Shown piece by piece: positions 17,898-27,175 of a DNA stretch of 64,000 nt. Under the pieces are notes generated by a model. It ran no database searches. It saw nothing but the letters and a program-made list of their open reading frames with translations, and had not been told where the DNA came from. Numbering within the stretch: position 1 is the stretch's first letter; the number at the start of each line of letters is the position of its first letter. This DNA comes from JAOUEA01 sp963762075. Its GTDB lineage: Bacteria; Actinomycetota; UBA4738; HRBIN12. Made by a program: the position numbers and the translations under genes. The stretch lies in assembly GCA_963762075.1 (NCBI GenBank), contig CAVXJC010000001.1, positions 124,001 through 188,000 on the forward strand, in the 5' to 3' direction.

Positions 17898-18802
17898 GCG
17901 AGGAGCACGCCGCGGTCAGGGCCGCCCTGGGCGTCGTCGGCGCGTGGACGTTCGCGTTCGACTCGAGATCGGTGGCCCAGATCGGCGAGGACGCCCGGGA
18001 ACTCGAGTCGCTCGGCTACACGGCCTTGTGGGTGCCGGAGGGCTCGAGCTCCAGGGACGTCTTCGCGCACCTGTCGGTGCTGGCGTCCGCGACGTCGGCC
18101 ATCACGGTGTGCTCGGGCATCGCCAACATCACCGCGAGGGCCGCCGACGTGATGGCCGGTGGAGCACGAACCCTCACCGATGCCTTCGGTGGGCGTATCG
18201 TGGTAGGCATCGGGGTCGGCCACAGTTACTCGACCGAAGGTCGAGGTCTCGACTGGGACCGGCCACTGGCCCGCATACGCGAGTACCTCGATCGCATGGA
18301 CGAGGCCCCGTGGTCGGCGCCTGAGCCTCGAGGGGTCCGGCGTCTGCTCGCGGCACTTGGTGACGGCATGCTCCGCCTATCGGCCGCACGCGCACTCGGT
18401 GCGCACACCTACTTCGTTCCGGTCGAGCACACCGCGCGGGCACGCGCGGTGCTAGGCCCCGAGCCGGTGCTCGCCGTCGAGCTCACCGCTGTGCTCGAGG
18501 TCGACCCGGTTCGAGCGCGTTCGATCGCGCGCGGATGGACGTCCGGCTACCTCGGGCTCCCCAACTACGTGAGGAATCTCGAGCGCCTGGGGTTCACCGA
18601 GGCAGAGCTCATCGATGGCGGCAGCGACCGTCTCGTCGACGCAACGGTCGCATCCGGCGACGAGCACGCCATCGCTGCCCGCGTTCGCGAGCATCTCGAC
18701 GCGGGCGCGGACCACGTCTGTGTGCAGTTCGTGAACGGCGACGATGCCGACGTGTGCATGCCTGCCTACAGAGCGCTTCGTCCACTCGTGATCGAGGCCT
18801 GA
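17894..18802 (+). CDS. LLM-class F420-dependent oxidoreductase-like protein
   Basis: 302 aa. A luciferase-like monooxygenase fold is indicated by GAWTFAFDSRSVAQIGEDARELESLG near the start, LWVPEG, the strand-helix LTDAFGGRIVVGIGVGHS, and the C-terminal HLDAGADHVCVQFV. This pattern is usual for actinobacterial members annotated as F420-dependent. The substrate is unknown. The ATGA overlap with the exporter stop makes it part of the TetR-controlled unit, so it may modify the exported compound. No downstream partner: the next gene is convergent. Confidence 0.75.
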   Translation: MSEEHAAVRAALGVVGAWTFAFDSRSVAQIGEDARELESLGYTALWVPEGSSSRDVFAHLSVLASATSAITVCSGIANITARAADVMAGGARTLTDAFGGRIVVGIGVGHSYSTEGRGLDWDRPLARIREYLDRMDEAPWSAPEPRGVRRLLAALGDGMLRLSAARALGAHTYFVPVEHTARARAVLGPEPVLAVELTAVLEVDPVRARSIARGWTSGYLGLPNYVRNLERLGFTEAELIDGGSDRLVDATVASGDEHAIAARVREHLDAGADHVCVQFVNGDDADVCMPAYRALRPLVIEA

Positions 18803-18813
18803 CGAGGGGTCGC

Positions 18814-19212
18814 TCAGATGCGACTGCCGGGGGTGCGCGAAGGGTCTACCGAGCAGGCTGCCTGCCCGAGGAGCCGACCGAGCACCCCTCGTCGCCGGGC
18901 TACCTCGGCGTAAAGGCGATCGGTGACACCGGGCATCGACTCGGCCAGGGTCGCCAAGGGCGCGCCACCCGGCAGCGCGCGCAGCACACGGGACACGGCC
19001 GCTCCGGCCGACCACGCTCGGCCGTCGGCTTCGACCAGGTGCCACGAGGTCGTGCGCCGTTCATGGGGCACGGCCTCGAGCAGACGGTCTGCTTCGGAGC
19101 TCTGCAACGGTCGGAACCGTAGGGCGCCGCGACGGTCCCAGGCCTTCAGCTTGTCTGCAGACCACCGACAGAACCCACAGTCTTCGTCGTAGAGCACGGT
19201 CGCTCGTTGCAC
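18814..19212 (-). CDS. DCC-family thiol-disulfide oxidoreductase-like protein (DUF393)
   Basis: About 132 aa from GTG 19212. The N-terminal YDEDCGFC carries the DxxCxxC signature (Cys12 and Cys15) of the DUF393/DCC family, a thioredoxin-like fold of poorly known role, followed by the usual FRPLQSSEADRLL and SWHLVEADGRAWSAGAAVSRVLRALPGG. A start further upstream (ATG 19308) would add a non-conserved stretch. It ends 11 bases from the convergent luciferase-like gene and diverges from the FAD oxidase gene at 19330. Confidence 0.75.
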   Translation of the reverse strand: MQRATVLYDEDCGFCRWSADKLKAWDRRGALRFRPLQSSEADRLLEAVPHERRTTSWHLVEADGRAWSAGAAVSRVLRALPGGAPLATLAESMPGVTDRLYAEVARRRGVLGRLLGQAACSVDPSRTPGSRI

Positions 19213-19329
19213 GGCTGCCAGATTACGGCACACCGGCCCGGCTCGAAGCTCTTCGCGACCCCCTGGGAATATGGAGACGATGCCGATGTGGATCAGGTGG
19301 CCATCCATGGGGTCCGGCCGGCGTAGATC

Positions 19330-20859
19330 ATGGCCGGCTCTGATGTTCCTGCAGATCGGCCGCTGCCTGATCTTGGCGGGCACACGCTCGCGCCAGGTGT
19401 GGCGGCGAGATCCGTGAGCTCGCGCGCGCCGGCACCTGGAGCGACGAGGAGCTTCTGGCTCGAGGAAGCGCTGGCGAACGACCCGGGCGAGCCCTGTCCG
19501 CCGCTCACGTCGAACGTCGTCGCCGATGTCTGCGTCGTCGGTGGCGGCTTCGCGGGACTCTGGACCGCGATCGAGCTTTCCGTGAGGGACTCCTCTCTCG
19601 GCATCGCTCTGATCGAGCAGGACATCTGCGGAGGAGGGGCGAGCGGGCGCAACGGTGGCTTCTTCTCGTCGTCGTGGTGGGATGCGCCCGCCATCTGTGC
19701 CCTCTTCGGCGACGAGGAGGGTATGCGGTACCTGCACGCTGTCGCCGGCTCGGTCGAGGATGCGGGCGCCTGGTTCGAGCGACACGATATCGATGCCTGG
19801 TTCCACCACGAGGGCGCGCTTCGAGTCGCGACCGGAACGTGGCAGCTCGAACCCGAAGGCTCGTCCGCGGCCGAGTTCCTGGCAACACGAGGCGAGGGAG
19901 ATCGGCTGCGCCAGATCGGTCCTGACGAGGCCCGTGCGATCGCGGACTCACCTCGGTTCGTTTCGGGGTGGTTCGGGCCTGACAGCGCCGTGGTGCAACC
20001 GGCGCGGCTCGCACGGGGACTTCGGCGCATCGCGCTGCAGCGAGGAGTGAGGATCTTCGAACGCTCCGCCATGACCGGGCTCGAGCGCTCGCGTCCGGCC
20101 GTCGTTCGCACCACTCATGGTGCCGTGAAGGCCGCTCAGGTGGTGCTCACGACCGGAGCGTGGGCCGCGGGCTGGCCCGGGTTCCGCCGGAGCTTCGGCG
20201 TGATCGTCGATCAGGTCGTCGCCACCGAGCCGATCCCGGAGTTGCTGCGCGAGATCGGCTGGACGTCGCAGATCGGCATCGGTGACTGCCGCGAGCTCCT
20301 TTACTACCTGCGCCCGACCGATGACGGTCGCATCGTGATCGGTGGCGGGGCGCTGGGAGTGGTGTTCGGTGGTCGCGCCGGCGGGCGCGCGGTCACCCAA
20401 AATGCCCGTGTCGCCGAGGCAGCCGCACGTGGGCTCGCATGGCTGTTCCCGCAGCTCGAAGGCGTTCGTTTCACGCACGCATGGGGAGGACCGATCGATC
20501 AGACGGCGACGTTCCTGCCATTCTTCCGCACGCTCGAACCAGGCAACGTGCACGCTGGGCTCGGGTTCTCGGGGCACGGGTTGTCGCAGACGATGGTGGG
20601 CGGTCGCATCCTTGCCTCGCTCGCGCAGGGGATCGTCGACGAGTGGACCTCGATGCCCGTCGTCTGCTCGGAAGCGAAGACACCGCCGGAACCCCTGAGG
20701 TACGCCGCGCTGTGGCTGACGTCGCGCGCGATCGAAATCGGCGCTCGCCGTGAGGACCAAGGCCGGTCTCGGGGCGCAGCGCTCGGCGCGGTCGGCAACG
20801 CCCCTGGCGACTATCGCGAGTGGCTCACGCGCCGTGCCACGGCGAATCGTGACCGCTGA
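19330..20859 (+). CDS. FAD-dependent oxidase, gamma-glutamylputrescine oxidase (PuuB)-like
   Basis: 509 aa. DAO-fold flavoprotein with the dinucleotide motif VVGGGFAGLWTA (about 69-80) and GASGRNGGFFS, the latter typical of the PuuB/OrdL group that oxidises amines such as gamma-glutamylputrescine with O2. The C-terminal FAD-contact pattern GLGFSGHGLSQTMVGG is present. A 45-residue N-terminal extension precedes the core. It lies upstream of PotD-like, PotA, PotB and PotC genes, which supports a polyamine or amino-compound role. The other puu genes are absent, so the exact substrate is open; glycine- or betaine-type amines are alternatives. Confidence 0.78.
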   Translation: MAGSDVPADRPLPDLGGHTLAPGVAARSVSSRAPAPGATRSFWLEEALANDPGEPCPPLTSNVVADVCVVGGGFAGLWTAIELSVRDSSLGIALIEQDICGGGASGRNGGFFSSSWWDAPAICALFGDEEGMRYLHAVAGSVEDAGAWFERHDIDAWFHHEGALRVATGTWQLEPEGSSAAEFLATRGEGDRLRQIGPDEARAIADSPRFVSGWFGPDSAVVQPARLARGLRRIALQRGVRIFERSAMTGLERSRPAVVRTTHGAVKAAQVVLTTGAWAAGWPGFRRSFGVIVDQVVATEPIPELLREIGWTSQIGIGDCRELLYYLRPTDDGRIVIGGGALGVVFGGRAGGRAVTQNARVAEAAARGLAWLFPQLEGVRFTHAWGGPIDQTATFLPFFRTLEPGNVHAGLGFSGHGLSQTMVGGRILASLAQGIVDEWTSMPVVCSEAKTPPEPLRYAALWLTSRAIEIGARREDQGRSRGAALGAVGNAPGDYREWLTRRATANRDR

Positions 20860-21129
20860 TCAGTAGCGGTCGTCGCGCTGCGGCAGTCTCTGTGGTTCGC
20901 GCTGTGCCTCGTTCACGCGGTAGCGGGTCGTGCGCTGCTGCGTGATCTGCCGCTCGTACTCGGCGTGTATCTCTCGAGCCTTGCGTTTGAAGGCCCACCA
21001 GGCCAACGATCCGAGCACGGTCACGGTGAGCACGCCAGTGATCACGAGAAACGCGACAGCCTTCAGCACCGCGCCCAGCACACCGAACAATGCGGCGAGC
21101 AGCAGCAAGATCACGACGAACAGGAACAT
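20860..21129 (-). CDS. Small two-helix membrane protein
   Basis: 89 aa. Two adjacent hydrophobic segments (residues 1-20 and about 25-47) are followed by a charged Arg/Glu/Gln-rich tail (KRKAREIHAEYERQITQQRTTRY), probably a cytoplasmic helix. No family is recognised. It is convergent with the FAD oxidase gene, directly abutting its stop, and lies 7 bases after the alpha/beta hydrolase stop on the same strand, so it is likely read together with that gene. Confidence 0.65.
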   Translation of the reverse strand: MFLFVVILLLLAALFGVLGAVLKAVAFLVITGVLTVTVLGSLAWWAFKRKAREIHAEYERQITQQRTTRYRVNEAQREPQRLPQRDDRY

Positions 21130-21136
21130 CGTGCCT

Positions 21137-22003
21137 CTAGCCTACGGCGGTTTCCGCGAATCGTTCGATCCGGCGTGCGAGCGCCTCGGGGTGCTGGAGT
21201 GGAAGATCATGGATGCCGTCCATCCATTCCACGGTCACGGGTCGACCGCGGGTCAGCGACCGCACGCGGGCCACGGCTCGGCGCATCTGCGAGTGCCGCT
21301 GCACCTCGGTCCGGTCTCTGGCCACGATGGTGAGTGTTGGTAGGCGCATCGCGCTCCAGAGGGTGTACGGATCTTGTTCCCATATCGCACGAAGGATCCG
21401 GAGATGATTCGAGCGCGCGAGCCGCGGTCTGATCGTGTTGTCGCGACGTACCCTCATCACGGAGAGCACCTGCGCCTCGAGGTCCGGGGTCACCTCGACG
21501 GCCTCGCCGAGGAAGGTTCGCATCAGTCCACGGAACTCCCCGAGAGGCATGCCGCTGAGGTGCGGCGGGGCCAGCACCGTCTTGGTCGTGGGCCAGTCCA
21601 TCACGTCGCGCATGCGTTGCAGGCCGCCGTCGATGAGCATGGCTCCGGCGATCGAATCCGAGTGGCGCGCCGCGAGCTCCAACGTGACCATGGCTCCCCA
21701 CGAATGTCCCGCCACGATAGGGCGGCTCAGTGCGGTCGCGCGCGCGACCGCGAGGGCGTCACCCACGATGTGATCGAATCCGTAGCCTCGGCTCGGCTTG
21801 GCGCTCACGCCGTGTCCGCGTGCGTCGTAGGTCACGACCTGCATGCGGCGCGTGAGCCTGGGAAGCATCTGGTCCCAGATGTGCTGGCTCGATGCCAAGC
21901 CGTGATGCAGCAGAAGACCGGGAGCGCCGGGCTCACCGAAGACGCGGCCAGACAGCCTCACTCCGTCGTGGCCGGTGACCGTGATGGCGTGCTCGTCGGG
22001 CAT
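21137..22003 (-). CDS. Alpha/beta-hydrolase
   Basis: 288 aa from ATG 22003 (an ATG at 22015 is also in frame). The oxyanion region LLHHGLASSQHIWD, the strand VTYDARGHGVS and the nucleophile elbow GHSWGAM with Ser101 are clear; the catalytic His is in the C-terminal GIHDLPLQHPEAL. The substrate is unknown. The start lies 10 bases from the ATG of the divergent SDR gene and neither has a ribosome binding site, so both may be leaderless transcripts from a shared compact promoter region. Confidence 0.85.
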   Translation of the reverse strand: MPDEHAITVTGHDGVRLSGRVFGEPGAPGLLLHHGLASSQHIWDQMLPRLTRRMQVVTYDARGHGVSAKPSRGYGFDHIVGDALAVARATALSRPIVAGHSWGAMVTLELAARHSDSIAGAMLIDGGLQRMRDVMDWPTTKTVLAPPHLSGMPLGEFRGLMRTFLGEAVEVTPDLEAQVLSVMRVRRDNTIRPRLARSNHLRILRAIWEQDPYTLWSAMRLPTLTIVARDRTEVQRHSQMRRAVARVRSLTRGRPVTVEWMDGIHDLPLQHPEALARRIERFAETAVG

Positions 22004-22013
22004 ACTGCGCAGC

Positions 22014-22838
22014 ATGGTAGATGCCTTTCGATCGCCGCTCGCCGGCGATGCGAACGCCGGCAAGAACGCGATCGTCACCGGTGGGGGAACAGGCATCGGG
22101 CGTGCGACGGCGCTCGAGCTCGCTCGCACCGGGGCTCGTGTCGCGATCTGCGGCCGGCGCGCCGAGCCCATCGAGGCAGTGGCCACCGAGCTCGGAGAAC
22201 TGGGACACGAGGTCGTGGCCGAGATGTGCGACGTGCGAGATCCCGGACAGGTCGCCTCGTTCCTCGATGGGGTTCATCGCAGGTTCGGGTCTGTGGACGT
22301 GCTCGTGAACAACGCAGGGGGACAGTTCGCCGCGGCCGCCGAAGACATCTCGCTGAAGGGACTGCGTGCCGTGCACCGGTTGAACGTCGACGCCGTCTGG
22401 CATCTCACCCGTGAGGTCGCCACGAGATGGATGATCCCGCGTCGCACGGGTTCGATCTTCTTCCTCGGGTTCAGCCCTCGGCGAGGCATCCCGATGATGG
22501 CGCACTCGTCGATGGCGCGGTCGGCGCTCGAGACGATGGCCGCGTCGTTGTCGAACGAGTGGTCGCGCTATGGGGTGCGCGCGGTGTGCATCGCGGCAGG
22601 GCTGATCGAGACCGAGGGGCTGCAGCAGTACGGAGGTGACGAGGTCGTGGCCGAGTACGCCGAACTCGTACCGATGCGCCGGGCGGGGCGGCCGGAGGAG
22701 GTCGCAGCAACGATCGCGTTCCTGTCGTCGGCGGGCGGGGGCTACATCACGGGCTCGACCGTGCTGGTCGACGGCGGCGCAGACGCGTGGGGCCAGGGCG
22801 TGGCGCCCCCCGACCTCGAGCCTCCGCAGGCGCCGTGA
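22014..22838 (+). CDS. SDR-family protein, dienoyl/enoyl-CoA reductase-like, atypical active site
   Basis: 274 aa. Rossmann fold with TGGGTGIG (22-29) and NNAGG (99-103), so NAD(P) binding is expected. The usual catalytic YxxxK is replaced by SxxxR (Ser165, Arg169 in AHSSMARSALETM). Loss of that tyrosine is known in 2,4-dienoyl-CoA reductases and peroxisomal enoyl-CoA reductases, and the NNAGGQF loop and LVDGGADAWG end also resemble that group. It is therefore annotated as a possible acyl-CoA reductase with an unproven mechanism. It diverges from the hydrolase gene. Confidence 0.75.
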   Translation: MVDAFRSPLAGDANAGKNAIVTGGGTGIGRATALELARTGARVAICGRRAEPIEAVATELGELGHEVVAEMCDVRDPGQVASFLDGVHRRFGSVDVLVNNAGGQFAAAAEDISLKGLRAVHRLNVDAVWHLTREVATRWMIPRRTGSIFFLGFSPRRGIPMMAHSSMARSALETMAASLSNEWSRYGVRAVCIAAGLIETEGLQQYGGDEVVAEYAELVPMRRAGRPEEVAATIAFLSSAGGGYITGSTVLVDGGADAWGQGVAPPDLEPPQAP

Positions 22839-22887
22839 ACGAGATGGTTGCTTGCGGCTCCCTCTTCGCATGCAGCAAGATGATGTG

Positions 22888-24150
22888 ATGAAGCCCCGGC
22901 GGGAGGGACCTCGTACCCTCGACAGGCGCGCATTCCTGCGGCGGATGACCGCGGTCGGGGTCACGTTCCCGGCCCTCCTGGCCGCGTGCGAGCGCGCGGC
23001 CCAGCGCCCGACTCCGAGCTCCGCTCCCGTCGTCCCCAGGCCGGTCGGACCCACCTTCGAGAGTGGCAAGCGCGGTGAGGAGCGAGCGGTGCTGAAGGTC
23101 TACGAGTGGCGCGACTACCTTTCGAAGGGCACCCTCTCGTCGTTCGAGCGATCGTTCCCCGACCGTGACGTTCGTGTCGAGGTGGAGAGCTTCACCCACA
23201 TGGACGAGGCCATCGCGCGGCTGCAGGATCCGTCCACGCAGTTCGACGTCTTCTTCCCCACGATCGATGCGCTCCCGGGGCTGATCGACGCCGGGCTGAT
23301 CCGCCCGCTCGACCACGGTGAGCTGCCGAACGTGCGCAACCTCTGGCCGTGGTTCCGCGAGGGTGATGGGCCTTTCTACGACCCGGGTCAGCGCTACTCG
23401 CTGCCGTACACGGTGTACGTGAGCGGCGTCGCGTGGCGCGCTGATCTGCTCGCCGCCTCCGATGCCCCCGACGCGACGAGCGATCCGTGGAACGTGTTCT
23501 GGAACCCCGACTACCGCGGGCGCGTCGGCATGTACGACGGGTTCCTCGAGGCGATGTCGCTTGCCCTGTTGCGAGGCGGTGTCACCGATGTTCGCGCGGC
23601 AACCGACAGGGAGCTTGACGCTGCGGCGAGCGCCCTCAGCGATGCCGTCGCGATCACCGATGTTCGTTTCACGAACGACGGTGTCGAGGAGGGGTTGCCC
23701 GAGGGCGATTTCGCCGCTCATCAGGCGTGGTCGGGCGACGTGCTCTCCGCGCCCGGGTACGCGGCCGCCGAGGGCGACTTCGATCTCGGCGAGAAGCTGC
23801 GGTTCTGGTCGCCTCCCGGCCCGGAGAAGATCGTCGGCTGCGACCTCATGGCGGTCTGTGAGCGGGGCCATCATCCCGGCCTGGCGCACGCGTTCCTGAA
23901 CCATCTGCTGGATACGCGGGTCGGCGTCGACAACTTCTGTTGGAACGGCTACCAACCGCCGCTCGAGGGCGTGACCCGCAAGGCGTTCGCCGAGCCCGAC
24001 TCGCCGTGGCACATGGAAGTGCCCCCGAACCTGCTCGGCACGCTTCTCGACAACGACTCGTTCACCGAGGCACAGATGCTGGTCGGGTTCGGACCGAGCG
24101 AGCGCGCCCGCTGGCTGGACTACTGGAAGCGGGTCGCCCCCGCCACCTGA
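22888..24150 (+). CDS. PotD-type ABC substrate-binding lipoprotein (copy 1)
   Basis: 420 aa from ATG 22888 (ATG 22870 is an alternative). The N-terminus is a twin-arginine signal (DRRAFLRRM) followed by a lipobox ending LLAAC, so it is exported folded and lipid-anchored. The mature part matches spermidine/putrescine-binding proteins: VYEWRDYLSKGTLSSFE, DVFFPTIDALPGLI, the SLPYTVYVSGVAWR hinge and HQAWSGDV. It is about as long as the two PotD copies in the main pot cluster but more distant in sequence, and no permease gene adjoins it. Its 3' end overlaps the convergent lipoprotein gene by 31 bases. Confidence 0.88.
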   Translation: MKPRREGPRTLDRRAFLRRMTAVGVTFPALLAACERAAQRPTPSSAPVVPRPVGPTFESGKRGEERAVLKVYEWRDYLSKGTLSSFERSFPDRDVRVEVESFTHMDEAIARLQDPSTQFDVFFPTIDALPGLIDAGLIRPLDHGELPNVRNLWPWFREGDGPFYDPGQRYSLPYTVYVSGVAWRADLLAASDAPDATSDPWNVFWNPDYRGRVGMYDGFLEAMSLALLRGGVTDVRAATDRELDAAASALSDAVAITDVRFTNDGVEEGLPEGDFAAHQAWSGDVLSAPGYAAAEGDFDLGEKLRFWSPPGPEKIVGCDLMAVCERGHHPGLAHAFLNHLLDTRVGVDNFCWNGYQPPLEGVTRKAFAEPDSPWHMEVPPNLLGTLLDNDSFTEAQMLVGFGPSERARWLDYWKRVAPAT

Positions 24151-24629
24151 TCTGGTGTACCGGTGCGCGCCGGCAGCCAGGTCAGATCGTCGTCGTAGGC
24201 CTCGAACACCCCGCGGAACTCACCCGAGCTCGCATCGACGATCTGCACGAGCACGTTCTGCGGCGTGCATCCATCGGTCTCGCCTGCGCGCGACGGGGAG
24301 ACGAAGTCCCCCTTCGCGGTGAAGTAGCAGAGGTCATGGGTGAAGTAGACCCACGACGGCCCCCAATCGGCGCCATCGGTTGGGCTCTCGACCTCGGCCA
24401 GCGTTACGGAGACATCGGTCCCTTCTCCAGCACCGGGCAGCTCACGCCATGCAACCGCCGGATCGATCTCTGCTCGGAACCCGTCGACCGGCACCAGCTG
24501 GTAGCCGAAGGTCCCTGGGATCTCCTGACGCTCCGACTGGTGCAGCACTTCGAACCGGCTCGTTTCACCTCGGTTGCAAGCCACACAGACGACCACGAGG
24601 AACGTCACGTACGGGGCTGCGCGTCGCAC
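24120..24629 (-). CDS. Putative secreted lipoprotein of unknown function
   Basis: 169 aa from GTG 24629. A short positive start (RRAAPY) is followed by a hydrophobic run (VTFLVVVCVAC) whose last Cys could be acylated. The mature part (FEVLHQSERQEIPGTFGYQLVPVDGF, WVYFTHDLCYFTAKGDFVSPS) has no recognised family; it contains paired cysteines that may form a disulfide. No ribosome binding site precedes the GTG. It overlaps the 3' end of the convergent PotD-like gene by 31 bases, unusual enough to keep confidence moderate. Confidence 0.55.
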   Translation of the reverse strand: MRRAAPYVTFLVVVCVACNRGETSRFEVLHQSERQEIPGTFGYQLVPVDGFRAEIDPAVAWRELPGAGEGTDVSVTLAEVESPTDGADWGPSWVYFTHDLCYFTAKGDFVSPSRAGETDGCTPQNVLVQIVDASSGEFRGVFEAYDDDLTWLPARTGTPDQVAGATRFQ

Positions 24630-24765
24630 ACCGCGAGCGTACCCGGGTGCGAACCGAACCGAGAGTCGCGAGGGCTTCCCAGTGACTGCCGCACGGCGAA
24701 GCGTTGTGTGTATCGCAGCAGATGTGAGCGTCAAGCGCTCGGCGAGGGTGTCGACAGCCGCAACA

Positions 24766-25971
24766 TCATTCCACCCGCGGGCGAGGCGCGAACAAGCCGG
24801 CACCGATGATGCCGAACGTCGCGATCACGATCACTGCCATGGCGGCCCGAAGGTCGATCGACTGTGCGACGTAGCCCAGCAAGGGGGGGCTCCAGATGAA
24901 TCCCGTGTACCCGACGGTCGTCACGGCGGCGATCGCGCTCGTCGGGTCCTCGTCGATGCTCTCGGTGAGGCTGAACCCGGCGGGTGCCGCCGCGCTGATC
25001 ATGAACCCGAGGATCAGATAGGCCAACCCCACCACGGCGAGGTTGCTCGTGAGCGTCGCGAGCAGTCCCCCGGCAAGCGACCCCACGCCTGCCACGATGA
25101 TCGTCGTGCGAGGCCCGAGACCGAACAACACCTTCCCGGCGAACATGCGGCCGAGGAAGATCGCGCCCGAGAACGCGATGAACGCCATGGAAGCAACACC
25201 GGCCGACGCACCGAGTTCCTCACGCAGGTACAGGCCCGACCACGTATCCATCGAACCTTCGACGAGGAACGCGAACAGCACCACGAGGGCGGGTACCCAC
25301 AAGGCGGGAGTCCGGAAGAGCGCCGAGACAGAGAAGACGGTCTGAACGCCCTCGGGGCTGCGCTCCCGCGGTGTGGTGCGGGCGGTCCAAAGTGCCGTGG
25401 CGACGAGCATGATGCCGGCGAAAGCAAGCCCCCACCGGAACTCCACACGAGACACCAGCAGTAGGCCGGCGATCGCGGCGCCGGTGACCCCGCCCAGCGC
25501 GTACGAGGCGTGCAGCCACTGCAGCACCGGGCGCTCGGTGGCGACCTCGACGCGCTGCGCAGCCACGTTGAGGTACACATCGATCAGCCCGTTGCCAGCG
25601 CCGACGAACACGAACCCGAGCACGACGAGCGATGTGGGTTGAAAGGCGATCACGATCGACCCGCCGGCCAGCACGAGGAGCGACAACGGCACGGTGGTAG
25701 AAAGCGGCATGCGCTGCAGCCTTGGCGCGACGAGCAGCATGACAACGACCGCCGCCGTGGAGAGCATCATGTACAGCCCCCCGAGCCGGCTTTCCGAGAG
25801 TTCGTGGAGCCGCTGGAAGTCGTAGATGACGATCACCCACACGCCCCAGTACTGGCCGAATGCGAGATAGCCGGCGAGCAGTGGCAGGGTCGCACGTCGA
25901 GCGGTCAGCACGTCGAGCGGCCCGCCGGGCTCGAGCTTCGACGGGTCGGCGGGCCGGGCGAGCTCGTCCAT
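24766..25971 (-). CDS. Major facilitator superfamily transporter
   Basis: 402 aa from ATG 25971, about 12 hydrophobic segments in two halves. The first half has GGLYMMLSTAAVVVMLLVAPRLQRM, the second FLVEGSMDTWSGLYLREELG, a pattern seen in MFS proteins of the sugar or fucose-permease-like group (glycoside-pentoside-hexuronide neighbours cannot be excluded). The substrate is unknown. An upstream in-frame extension would be hydrophilic and is not used. It diverges from potA; the 82 bases between them carry the potA promoter. Confidence 0.85.
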   Translation of the reverse strand: MDELARPADPSKLEPGGPLDVLTARRATLPLLAGYLAFGQYWGVWVIVIYDFQRLHELSESRLGGLYMMLSTAAVVVMLLVAPRLQRMPLSTTVPLSLLVLAGGSIVIAFQPTSLVVLGFVFVGAGNGLIDVYLNVAAQRVEVATERPVLQWLHASYALGGVTGAAIAGLLLVSRVEFRWGLAFAGIMLVATALWTARTTPRERSPEGVQTVFSVSALFRTPALWVPALVVLFAFLVEGSMDTWSGLYLREELGASAGVASMAFIAFSGAIFLGRMFAGKVLFGLGPRTTIIVAGVGSLAGGLLATLTSNLAVVGLAYLILGFMISAAAPAGFSLTESIDEDPTSAIAAVTTVGYTGFIWSPPLLGYVAQSIDLRAAMAVIVIATFGIIGAGLFAPRPRVE

Positions 25972-26014
25972 CCGGGCATGATGCCACGTCGTTCGCAGCA
26001 CCCTTCGATCCTGC

Positions 26015-26045
26015 TTGACCGGCCATGGTCCGTCTGGACTAGACT
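26015..26045 (+). promoter_or_regulatory. Candidate potA promoter with an inverted repeat in its spacer
   Basis: TTGACC (26015-26020) and TAGACT (26040-26045) are separated by 19 bases, slightly long. The -10 ends 8 bases before the potA ATG, so the transcript would be leaderless, matching the lack of a ribosome binding site. The spacer contains GTCCGTCTGGAC (26028-26039), nearly the same as GTCCGTTCGGAC at 31756-31767 in front of the potD/amine-oxidase pair, suggesting a shared regulator. Confidence 0.5.
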
Positions 26046-26053
26046 CCGCGACC

Positions 26054-27172
<1,119 letters not shown>

Positions 27173-27175
27173 TCC

